Assembly: GCA_007570785.1 (NCBI GenBank)
Contig: ML661900.1
Coordinates: 8,812,039 to 8,876,038, forward strand
Direction of reading: 5' to 3'
Length of the DNA stretch: 64,000 nt
Origin: Antilocapra americana
Lineage: Eukaryota > Chordata > Mammalia > Artiodactyla > Antilocapridae
Shown: one piece after another, positions 33,232 to 43,959 of the stretch
Position numbering within the stretch: the first letter of the stretch is position 1
Layout of the letters: each line of letters starts with the position of its first letter
Program-made: the position numbers and the translations under genes
Notes under the pieces: model-generated
What the model saw: the letters and a program-made list of their open reading frames with translations, nothing else
Database searches by the model: none
What the model was told of the DNA's origin: nothing

Positions 33232-35355
33232 TTTTGAAAGGATTTATATTATAGTAACCAAATATCTCAACTTTGTTTTTTTTTTTAATTTAAAATTAAA
33301 TCTCACAGTAGATTACCTGTGAGGCAGACTATTAGAAAATTCTGTTGATAATGTGAGTTCCCATTTAAACCTGTCTCAGAAAGAAATTGTTCACAGTTTT
33401 CATAAGCCAAATGTCTCCTGACTTCAAATCCAGTCTCCTCCTACCATAATACTATAACCACTCATTTGCAAGGGATGCAGTTATTGTGGAGGTGCTGATG
33501 TTGTTGGTGTTTCTTTGCTGAGCGGGGAGAGATTAAGAGGACATACTTCTACAACATTTGTTTTTCCTTAGAAAAGATTCCTATGTATCTTTTTATTAAT
33601 CAAAATAGATGGCAGACATATGGCTTGCTAAACTATGTGATGTGCTAAAAATCTCAAGTTATCATGAATAAACACTAAGGGTGCTATGATGCATCATAGT
33701 TTTGCCATCACTTATATTCACTTTAAAGCCTAGACTTATTTGCTTAGCAGATATATAATTAGAAATAGAATGAAAGAAGCAAAGAATTGAGGCATTCAAA
33801 GTTACCATATGTGATAGAACCTGTTCTGAGACTAGAACAAATTAGCTCATTTGAGTTTTCTGCCTAAATTTATATACATTAGTATTTAACATGAACATGA
33901 CTTGTAATAATAAATATCATGCTTCCTTAAGATATAAGGATGACAATGACTATGATGATTTGTTAGCACTTGGTAGTGATAAAATTTGTAATGTAGCTTA
34001 GAATTCATCTAATCCAACCTCTCAGACACTGCAGTCTCTGATAGCTCAGATATTTTTTTTTTTATCTTTTTCTTGGCCATTTCTGTAAATGGGAACTCAC
34101 TATCTGCAGACAAAGAATAGCATCTTGCTTTAAATATGTATTGTTTGAAGGCATGCCCTCAAACCTCATCACTTTAAAAAAATTTCTCCCCATTGGGAAA
34201 ATTTTACAATTATTATATGTGCAAAAAAAAAATGATTAAACTAAAAAGAACTTAAACTTCTAGGGTAATACTTGTCTCTCTTGTTTATTTTCTATTTCAC
34301 ATAAGACTTAAAATGTGGTGAAGAATGATTCTCAATGATTCTATAATGATACCAATTTTTATTTTTATTTTATAGTTCTCTGTTTTATAACTAACCATGA
34401 CATAGAACTGTAAACTATATACCAAGGTAATCTTTTACTGTGTTCTTCTCTATCTTGGAATTTTCTATTTTTCATGTTTGTTTTGCTGTTTTGAGTAGAA
34501 TGTTCATTTAGAGAAGATTCAGTAAGTTGATCCTTTCTTTTTCTTGTACTGAAAAAAGCTAAGATATGCCTTTTTGTTCTCCTGACTTTGCAAATACTTG
34601 TTGACTTATTCTGTAGCATAAAAAAAAAAATCTGTAACTTTCTTTTTCCATCAGAATATTCTTTTTAGATTTTCATGTGTACTCTTGTCTATTGTATTAG
34701 GATCTCTTCATTTTCTGCCATAAACCAACACAGAACATTGTCCCTTAGTTCTGTTCACTTCCCGTATCAGAGTGACTAGTTTGTATTTATACCACACATC
34801 ACCAGTGCCCATCTCAGTTAAAGATGACCTACGCAGTAAATACCTTGAAGGACAACAGAATAATAATCTCACTGTGTCCCCATGAGTAACATCAAAGCCA
34901 CAGTCTTTTATGGCTTCCAGAATTCTCAGGGAACATTTTTTCCTAAATCTTGTCATAACAACTTACTTATTTACAGCTGTTTACTGGAGGCTTTTTGGCA
35001 CACTGCTTTTACTCGGCTCTGGTCACTTTTTTTCCCTTTCAACTGACTCTGTTAAACCCATATGTCTTAGAGGTTTGCAGCCACTGACTTTCTGTGCATC
35101 AAAAATCCAAATATAACTTATGTAATCATCTCATATCCTCTGCCACCCCCTTCTCCTCCATATCCATGGTTACTCCTTATGTGCAGTTTTGGTTCTAACG
35201 GTTCAACTAACTACTTACTGTGTAGTATTCTAGTAATTACTATTGTAAAAAGAAAAATCCATATTCAAGTAGGCCCTTGCCATTCGAACCCATGTTGTTC
35301 AACTTTCAATGGTATATATATATAATCTACTTTGCAATTCTTTACTAATTGACCA
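33232..35355. other. Unassigned DNA
   Basis: About 2.1 kb without a clear repeat. The minus-strand frame 34956-34708 (82 codons, starting MTRFRKKCSLRILEAIKDCG) is less AT-driven in composition than its neighbours but not identifiable. Text near 35150-35310 (CCATATCCATGGTTACTCC; CCCTTGCCATTCGAACCCATG) hints at a very old DNA transposon, not assigned. Confidence 0.35.
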
Positions 35356-35567
35356 GACTTCCCCAGTGGCCCAGTGGCAAAGAATCTGCCTGCAATGCAA
35401 GAGATGTAGGTTTCATCCCTAGGTAGGGAAGATCCCCTGGAAAAGGGAATGGAAACCCTCTCCAGTATGCTTGCCCGGAGAACCCCATGTACAGAGGAGT
35501 CTGGTGGACTACAGTCCATTGGGTTGCAAAGAGTCAGACACAACTGAAGTGACCGAGCGCACAAGCC
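35356..35567 (+). mobile_element. Bov-tA SINE with 11-bp target duplication
   Basis: ACTTCCCCAGTGGCCCAGTG head, AGGTTTCATCCCTAGGTAGG, CTCCAGTATGCTTGCCCGG, and a GAAGTGACCGAGCGCACAAG end. The repeat CTAATTGACCA occurs at 35345-35355 and 35568-35578. Confidence 0.93.
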
Positions 35568-35726
35568 CTAATTGACCATTGTATTGATTTCTAAAGGATA
35601 AATATGGTTTATTAGCTAGTCTGAAAGTTGACGTCCTAATGTTGAATCTTCACAGTTTATCACATTTGCTTCTAACCATTTATGATACCTTCACACTTTT
35701 CCCTATACAGTATACTTAGGATATGT

Positions 35727-35870
35727 GAAAGAAGTGAAAGTCACTCAGTCGTGTCTTACTCTTTTCAACGCTATGGACTGTAGCCCAGTCCATAGCCACC
35801 AGGGACTGTAGCCCCCAGGCTCCTCTGTCCATGGCATTCTCCAGGCAGAATACTAGAATGGGTAGCCATA
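35727..35870 (-). mobile_element. Bov-A type SINE, antisense, partial
   Basis: Antisense body: GAAAGTCACTCAGTCGTGTC, then CAGGCTCCTCTGTCCATGGC and GAATACTAGAATGGGTAGCC. It contains a local duplication of GGACTGTAGCCC (35774-35785 and 35804-35815). Confidence 0.85.
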
Positions 35871-36448
35871 ATTATGATATAATTATATCCAATTTAGCTT
35901 ATGAATGTGAAGTAGATATATTTTGGTTCATACTCTGTAAAAATTTGTTTGAGTGATCTTGATGGAATCATCTATATTTGGATATATCACCTATATTAAT
36001 TTTTATCTTTCAAAGTTCTTTAAAATAGGCTTGAGATGGGTTGCCTTACACGAATTACAATGAGTGCCTTATCTTTGTTTTTGTTCTCCCTGTTTCGTAA
36101 TGTAATTCATTTTGCAGTAGGATATGCATCTATTTTAAAAATTCATTAAAAGCTTACTCTTACCTCCTACGGAAATATGCCCCAAACTGTTTATGTGATG
36201 ATTACCTTATTACTTGGAAAATTTTCAATTTCTCTGAAAAAAATCCCCTTCTTAAATGCATCAAGTTGGCTTCTGTTTTACCTTTTCAAATAGACTTTAA
36301 TTTTTAGAAGAGTTTTATATTCATATCAAAATTAAATGGAAAATATAGAGTTGTTATAGCAGATGAACTGCATTGGCAAATTATTGCTATCCAAAGTTCA
36401 TAGTTATTATTAGGGTTTTTTCTTGGTGTTGTTAATCCCATTGTCGTT
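35871..36448. other. Unassigned DNA
   Basis: No recognised gene or repeat. Confidence 0.4.
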
Positions 36449-37578
36449 TTTTCATTCACTATGTCGTGTCTGACTCTTTGTGACCCCATGGACCACAGGA
36501 CACCAGGCTACTCTGTCCTTAGCTGTCTCCCAGAGTTTGCTCAAATTCATGTCCATTGAGTGAAGAATGATGCTATCTAATCATCTCATCCTCTGCCATC
36601 CCCTTTTCCTCCTGCCTTCAATCTTTCCAAGCAGCAGGATCTTTTCCATTGAGTTAGTTCTTCCCATCATGTGGCCAAAGAATTAGAGCCTCAGCTTCAG
36701 CGTCAGCTCTTCCAATCAATATACAGGGTTGATATCCTTTAGGGTTGATTAGTTTGATCTCCTTTCTGTCCAAGGAATTCTCAAGAGTCTTCGCCAGCAC
36801 CATCAATTCTTCAGCACTCAGCCTTCTTTATGGTGCAATTCTCATATCTGCTCATGACTATTGGAAAAATCCTAGCTTTGACTACATGGACCTTTGTCAG
36901 CAAAATGATGTCTCTGCTTTTTAATATACTGTCAATATTTGTCATAGCTTTCCTTCCAAGGAGCAAGCATCTTTTAATGTTTTGACTGGAGTCACCAACC
37001 ACAGTGATTTTGAAGCCCAAGAAAATAAAATCTGTCACTGTTTCTACTCCCTACTTCCTATTTGCCATGATGTGATGGAACCAGATGCCACAATCTTAGT
37101 TTTTTGAATGCTGAGTTTCAAGCCAGTTTTTTCACTCTCCTTGTTCACCCTCATCAAGAGGCTCTAGCTCCTCTGTTCTTTCTTACTTTAGAGTGGTATC
37201 ATCTGCATTTCTGAGGTTGTTGATATTTCTCCCAGCAATCTTGATTCGAGCATGGGATCCATCCAACCTGATATTTCTTATGATGTACTCTGCATGCATA
37301 TAAGTTAAATAAGCATTGTTACAATATACTGCCTTGTTGTACTCCCCTTTCTCAATTTTGAACCAGTTAGTTGTTCCATGTCTGGTTCTCACCATTGCTT
37401 CATGACCTGTATTCAGGTTTCTCAGGAGACAGATAAGATGATCTGGTATTCCCATCTCTTTAAGAATTTTCCACAGTTTGTTGTGATCTACACAGTCAAA
37501 GGCTTCACCATAGTCAATGAAGCCAAAATTAATGTTTTTTTTTCTGGAACTCCCTTGCTTTCTCCATGATCCATGTAC
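36449..37578 (-). mobile_element. BovB LINE, RT core to 3' end, antisense
   Basis: About 1.1 kb of BovB with its 3' end at 36449. The minus-strand frame 37455-37183 covers MGIPDHLICLLRNLNTGHEA to NINNLRNADDTTL: the RT catalytic box reads NADD where the intact element has YADD. The frame 37038-36811 covers ITVVGDSSQNIKRCLLLGRK. Stops and shifts between these make the copy inactive. Confidence 0.9.
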
Positions 37579-38870
37579 ATTCTATGGGTATTAACAAATG
37601 TATAGTTACATATATCCACCATCATAGTATCATACAAAATAGTTTCTCATTCTAATAATTCTATGTGCTCTGCCTATTTATCCCTTCTTCTCCCTTAATT
37701 TCTGGAAACCACTGATCCTTTCATTGTCTCCATAGTTTTGAGTTTTCCCAAATGTCAGAAACTCAAACCATATAGTATGTAGCCTTTCAGATTGGCTTCT
37801 TTCATGGGTAATATGCATTTAAGATTTCTCCATGTATTTTTATGTCTTGATAGCTCATTTATTTTTAGCACTCAATATTATTCCATTGTCTAGATGTACC
37901 CTAGTGTATTTATATGTTCACCTTTTGAAGGACATTTTGGCTTCTTCCAGTTTTGAACAATGAAGAATAAAGCTAATGTAAACATCTGTGTGCAGATTAT
38001 TGTGTGGACATAAGTTTTCAACTTATTTGCATGAATACCAAGGGGTGTAATTGGTGGATCATATATTAAATGTATGTCTATATTCCAAAATGATTCTGCA
38101 ATATGCATTTTTACTATCAGTGAATGAGAATTCCTATTGCTCTATATCATCTCTGCCATTTTGTGTTGTTAATGTTTGGACTTTTGTCATCCAAATAGGT
38201 GTTTGTTGGTTATCTCATTGGTATTTTAACTTTCATTTCTCTGATGACATATGATGTTGAACATATTTTTGTATATTTATTTCTCATTTATGTATCTTCT
38301 TTGGTAAGGTGTCTGTTAAGGCTTTTGATCCTTTTTTAAAATCAGTTTGTTTCCTATGGTTGAGTGTTAAGAGTCTTTTGTATTGGGTTGGTCAAAAAGT
38401 ACATTTGGGTTTTTTTCCATAAAATGTTGTGGAAAAACCCAAGCAAACTTTTTGGCCAACCCAGGACATTTAAAATAACAGTCCTTTATCAAACTTATCT
38501 TTTATAAATATTTTATCCCAGTCTGTGGCTTATCTTCTCTTTTACTTCATAGCGTCTCTCACAGAATAGCAGATTTTTATTTTAATTAAGTCCAACTTAT
38601 CGATTATTTATTTTATTGATCATGCTTTAGATATAGTATCTAAAATATCCTTACTCAACCCAAGGTCATCTCTACTTCCTCCTACTTTATCTTCTGGGAA
38701 TTTTGTAGTTTTGTGTTTTACGTTTAGATCTATGTTGCGATGATATAAAGCCTGTCTGAATTCATTTTTTAAGCATGTGGACATTTACATGTTTCAGCAC
38801 CATTTGTTAAAAAGACCATATTTTCTCCATTGTATTGTGTTTCCTCCTTTATCAAAGATCAGTGTTTTAC
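37579..38870 (-). mobile_element. L1M, antisense, with a nested MITE
   Basis: Antisense L1M 3' region and ORF2: TCCACCATCATAGTATCATAC, TTTCTGGAAACCACTGATCC, CATTATTCCATTGTCTAGATG, TATTTTATCCCAGTCTGTGG, TTTGTTAAAAAGACCATATT. The minus-strand frame 38108-37890 (LIYDPPITPLGIHANKLKTY) is the decayed ORF2 C-terminus. Interrupted at 38383-38464. Confidence 0.8.
38383..38464. mobile_element. Mariner MITE (~80 bp)
   Basis: An almost perfect inverted-repeat element: TTGGGTTGGTCAAAAAGTAC at the left and, inverted, TGGGTTGGCCAAAAAGTTTG at the right, with a few bases between the arms. A TA precedes it (38381-38382). Its termini match those of the full-span mariner at 23181-24380. It is a non-autonomous derivative built like the human MADE1 elements. 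Confidence 0.92.
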
Positions 38871-38934
38871 TTGAAATAGTGTAATAATTGGTCCATTTCA
38901 CCTGCCTTCACTAATCAAGGTCATTTTAAGACTT
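38871..38934. other. Unassigned spacer
   Basis: Short stretch between L1M and LTR, nothing recognised. Confidence 0.4.
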
Positions 38935-39341
38935 GTATGTGTGCCAAGTGGCAACTAGCCTAAGCAGTAAGATGTTTGCCCAAGTTGTTTTCCAGAAGCT
39001 TGGAGTCAGCTGCATCTAGTTCAAGATGAGTTGATTGAGACTTGATAGGATCACAGACCACTGACTCTTCAACTGGGCATACTTGGTGACCTTTTGAACA
39101 TGCAGAGACCTGTAACTCAGGTATGTCTGTGTGTGGAATGATTCCTATACCTTTTCCCACACCTCAGATCACCCTGCTTCTTTATTTATTATCCATAGAG
39201 CCCTGAACTCCTTGCTTTTAGGGTAGCAGATTCAAGACTAGTTCTCCAGTCTTCTCTGCCTTGGAGATAAACCCTCTTTGCTGTAAACCTCGGTGTCTTA
39301 ACTTGCTGTGCATTGGACAAAACCAACCTGGTCTGGTAACA
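38935..39341 (+). mobile_element. Solo LTR-like sequence (ERV)
   Basis: About 400 bp starting near TGTATGTGTGCC. It ends with an R/U5-like block: CCTTGGAGATAAACCCTC in the place of a poly(A) signal, AACTTGCTGTGCATTGG, and the terminus CTGGTCTGGTAACA. No internal retroviral sequence is adjacent. Boundaries and family are uncertain, and no 5-bp flanking duplication was found. Confidence 0.5.
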
Positions 39342-40449
39342 TACATTTCTATGTTTCTTATTATTTGTTTCTTATATTCAACATAGTATTATGTCTTGCA
39401 TGCATTTTTTTTAATAGTCTAACCTTAGTTTAAACTTGCCACTGCATTAGCAGTAACTAACCAAACAAACAATTCTACTCACTAGCTTTGTAGAATTTCC
39501 TTCTAAATTCATGGATCTTTTAGGTTCAGTATATCATCTAACTAATGGAAACAGAGGCTAACTATGCCTAAAAGGAGGAAAGTTCTCATATTTTAGTAAA
39601 GATGTAAATATTAATCGCTATTTTGAAGAAATAGTTTGCATTTCTGAGTTGAAACTATAAAATAACCTGAAAATGTTGAATGTTTGATATGAGGAATGAA
39701 CTTAAAAATGATGAGGATCACTGAGTTTTTATACCATGATAGTGGGGGTGGGGGTAAGTCTCTTTCTCTGCATGCATTTTAAACTGGCCATGGAAGACCA
39801 AACATATTTTGTATTTGATATCATTTGATATGAAATGCTTGTTTGACACTGCACTAGTAAACTAAATGTGGTCATTTCAGTCAGAGTTATCAATGCTAGA
39901 TATGGTGTTGGGAACAGAGAAAGTGACAGAGAGAATGTATTTGCAAGACTGTTAAAAATAAAAGTAAAAATAGTGAAATATGATGTGGAAAAAGATTGTC
40001 TAAGAGTCAGCAGACAGGTTCTAAACATGTTGCTGTCACTTAAAAGTACCTGTTTTATTCAACATAAATTGGAGAGTGAATAAGTAGTTGGATATTTTGT
40101 CTTCTTCAGCTTTAAAATTCTAAACTTCTAGTACAAGTCAATCACAATACTGGGTTAACCTAGTTCAACTCAGCAGCTTTAGTGACTAATTTAAATATGT
40201 GTTTCCTTAAAACTACATGCTTTTAATAAAAATATGTGTAAGAAATTTAAACTTCAAATTTTTCCCCTATTTTTCCCTTTAAAGGTAAATCAGTAATAAA
40301 CACATACAAGTGATTGTAATGATTTGAATTTCCTACAAATTTCTGAGTTTTTATTTGGCATTTGTTTTGGAAATGCAACTCAAGTACTTGGAATTATAGA
40401 TAATTTTAGGATTAATAGAAACATTTTAATTCCATGCCCACCCCAACCT
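39342..40449. other. Unassigned DNA
   Basis: No recognised repeat or gene. The overlapping opposite-strand frames at 39729-40083 look like chance. Confidence 0.4.
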
Positions 40450-40585
40450 TAATTTAGGAAACAGTAAACTGTGGTACAGAGAATGTAAATGGTTTATATA
40501 GTGTCACATAGCTAATTTATGGTAAAGTTGGAAGAACAAGCTAGATTTCCTGATCTTCAGCCCAGTGACCTTTCCACAATAATCT
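40450..40585 (+). mobile_element. MIR SINE
   Basis: Sense MIR: AGGAAACAGTAAACTGTGG, GTGTCACATAGCTAATTTATGG, CTTCAGCCCAGTGACC. Confidence 0.65.
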
Positions 40586-40649
40586 TAAAGTCCTTAGCAA
40601 TTAGTATTGGTTCAATAATCCATTGATAAGACATTTAATTCTTTATTTG

Positions 40650-40835
40650 ACAGAAATAAGTTTTGACACACATTAATTCATTTCATCCTTACAACATCCC
40701 TGAAGGTTATTATCATCCTCATTTTTATACACACATTAGAATGGTTTGAGTATTATGCCCAAGGTCATATAACTAATAAGGAATGAAGTATGAATTTGAA
40801 GCATCACTTTAGCCTGACTCCAGATCCTAATCACT
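40650..40835 (+). mobile_element. MIR SINE
   Basis: Sense MIR: CATTTCATCCTTACAACATCC, TTATTATCATCCTCATTTTTA, CCCAAGGTCATATAACTAAT, AGCCTGACTCCAGATCC. Close to the consensus order and better preserved than its neighbour. Confidence 0.75.
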
Positions 40836-43004
40836 TTCAAGGCATTATGTTAACTTCTTCAAGTTTCCACTGAACATTAGTATATTAATTGTTCTGAAGG
40901 GCAACTTAGTATGTCTTTCAAATTAGTATTTATCAGGGCTTAGTAATAATCCAAATATATGGTTATTTTCTGGTACTGCTCTATTGTGAGGCTTTCCTTA
41001 AAGTGAGGCTGACATTAGGATATGTGCAATAATAAATGGGGTAAATAGGGTGCATATATAAGTTTATTAACTAACCATTATGGTTGATCAGAAGTGATTC
41101 ACTCATTATTTCATGCTTTGAACATATTTTTAGTGTATTTGTGTGTTTGCACACACATATGAGAATTGTTCTGACCATCTTAGTTTCACCCTATCAAGAT
41201 GGTCTTAAATGCTGATCCAGAGTCCAATGTATAACTTTTCTAAGCATCTCAGAGTCAACTTTCAGAGTAAAAAAGTTGTCACTAGAGGTTTCCCAATGCC
41301 TTTCTACTGCATTTCTGAATTAACAACAAATGCAGATTTGTCTTTGATGGCTCTTTTATAGCTGCATGCAGCTGGAGAAAAACCAACTGCCAAGGGAACT
41401 CAATTTTCTTTATCATCAATTTGACATTGGTTAACAGATGGCTCTGGATACCATGGTAGTCTTCTTAATTTGTCTTTTTATGTAGTGCTGCAAATACCCT
41501 TGGTTAATTGCCTGATTATTACATTTAATTCTTTGTCAACAATATACCTCATTGTTTTGGAACATGTCCTAGGAAATAGGTTATAAAAGACAGATATTTG
41601 AGTGTTGAACTGCTACCATGCATTTGAAACATAAAGCAGGATACCTAAAGGAAGGCAAATATATTAAAATATTCCCATCTTAAAAAACAAAATGCTTTCT
41701 CTGAATTATTCCGTTTCTCCAGAATACTATGGAGTCTCAAGAGCTGATGTAATACAAAAGACAGAAGAAAGGAGATCTAAAAAAAAAAAACAAATTGAAA
41801 ACAAATTCAGAGACACTTTAAGGTAAAACATCTTTCTAATTGAACATTAACCTAAGGTTAACTGCAACTGAAGTCATTTTTTTTCTTTTTTTAGAATTTA
41901 AGTAGAATTTAAATATTACACCTGGAAGAGTGAAAAATTTTCCACTGTTTCAAAGGGTATGTAAAAATCAGCTTACAGTTGATTGAATCTTTAGCATTGC
42001 TTAAAATGCAAATCTGAACCATTTCTCTGACTACTTTGAAAATTCAAAGAAATGAACAAACTTTTAAAATAGAGTTTGAGAGAGCTGATTCAGTCAGAAA
42101 ATGTTGCCACAATATTATGTATACAGGCATTCTTGTACATATACAAAGAGGAGAATTCAATACATGATGAGAATTCATTGATCATTATAGTATTACCTTA
42201 GGTTCCTTATGTGGTCCATCATGACAGTGGTATAATGACTTCCCAAACATACCAATTAAAACAATTATTGATTTTTTTTTTAGTTTTAAAGTTTCATTTA
42301 TTTATTATTACATAGTAAGACTAAAAGCTTTCTCATAAAATGGCACGGAATTATACTTTCACTTACTATGTATTTAACAAGATAAATTACTCACTTACTT
42401 CTGTAAGCATTTAAATAGATTCAAAAAATGAACTCAATGAAATCAGAAAACCCTTAAAATAGTACTTTGCTGCCATTATGACAGAAGACTAAAACTATAA
42501 CTAATAGTAAATATTCTGTTGAAGTTTATGTTGCCAAGCATGAGAAATGAAAGTTCTTAGCAATTAGTCTAAAATGTAGACTTGCCAATTATGAAAAAAT
42601 TTGAAACTTCTAAGGGGATTTTATTAGTATTTAATTGTCAAAGAAAGGTCCATTTGGAGAAAGCTGTAAGTTCTTCAGCTGTTCCTTAGAAAACCCAGAT
42701 TTAGCAATTGAGCTACATAAACCACAAGAATCATTTCTAAGAAATGTCTTCAATATCAAAGTTGTGTATTTGCAATTAAGTAATTAAAAATAATATAAAG
42801 TGAATTCACATATATGAAATCTTAAGAATTAACTTAATAATGCTTCTGTTATGCTCACATCCCTTTCTTTTCACTTCTGCCCTATTAACATATACTATCT
42901 TGTTCAAAATGACAAGCAGATGAAACTAGATATTAGCCTCTAGCCTTCTAATATAATAATGTAGTAGAATGAAAAGAGAAAAACCTTGACTAGAAGAAGT
43001 CTTT
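40836..43004. other. Unassigned, repeat-poor DNA
   Basis: About 2.2 kb with no transposable element recognised and no reading frame of interest. It is among the longest repeat-free stretches in the window. Confidence 0.4.
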
Positions 43005-43150
43005 GGGTAAATTTCATGCTCTAACACTTGCTACTTGTGTCATAGAAAAATAATCCTCAGAAAATAGCACTGGTAGTACCTATTTTATAGGAATGCTGTA
43101 AGAAATACTATATGTAAATATTTTATAGTGCTTAGCAGAGTACAAAATTG
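43005..43150 (-). mobile_element. MIR SINE, antisense
   Basis: Antisense MIR: CACTTGCTACTTGTGTCATAG, TAGTACCTATTTTATAGGAA, AATATTTTATAGTGCTTAGC. Confidence 0.65.
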
Positions 43151-43289
43151 AGTCTCAATATTTTCTTCCCTTTCAAAATATAGTCTGGCAACAAGATCCA
43201 GAAAAACTGTGTCAAAATTAACCCTATGACTTTCTTTTAATCAATAAAATATGGGAAAAGTAATGAGCTCATTCAATGATTATGTTATA

Positions 43290-43665
43290 TAAGACTCCCT
43301 TGCTGGTTTGAAGAAGTAAATAACCATTTTGGGAGGCTTAGTTGGCAAGGACCTGAGGGAGCCCTTTAGGAGGTGAAGGCACCTTCCAGCCAACAGGGAG
43401 CAAGAAGTCAGTGCACTTAGTTTACAATCACAAGAAAATGAAGTCCTCTGTCAATTCTAGTGACTCTGAAGCAGAGTCTTCCCTATTCTGTCCTCCACAT
43501 GAGAATCCAGCCTTGGCCATTATATTAATAGCATTCTTCCCAAGAACCCAGTTAAGATATAACTAGATTCCAGACTCACGGACAATATGGAATAATAAAT
43601 TTATGTCTTATAAGCTGCTAAACTTGTGCTGATTTGTTATGCAACAATAGGAAAACTGATCTATT
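43290..43665 (+). mobile_element. Probable MaLR (MLT-like) LTR
   Basis: Ordered LTR-like text: GGCAAGGACCTGAGGGAGCC, CCAGCCAACAGGGAGCAAG, GAATAATAAATTTATGTCTTA (poly(A) signal region), TGCTGATTTGTTATGCAACA and AATAGGAAAACTGATC at the end. The subfamily is uncertain. Confidence 0.55.
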
Positions 43666-43959
43666 ATTATTGTTGATGTTATTATTTTGATCATTATCAT
43701 CAATAGTTATCATCTCTGGATATTCTGATTCTGTAAATTTGGGATGTGGCTATGGAATCTGTGTTACAATAACTTCACAGATTATTCTGATCAACTTGAT
43801 TGGGAAACAATTTAGATATTTAATTTGTATATATATAATACTATAATAGTCTGTACCATCTCATCCTTCAGAAGACAGGCATAAGATGCAAGAAGTACAA
43901 TTCCATAGCCTCCAGAACAAAAGCCACAATTTTAGAAAGCTAACAAAATTATCATATGA

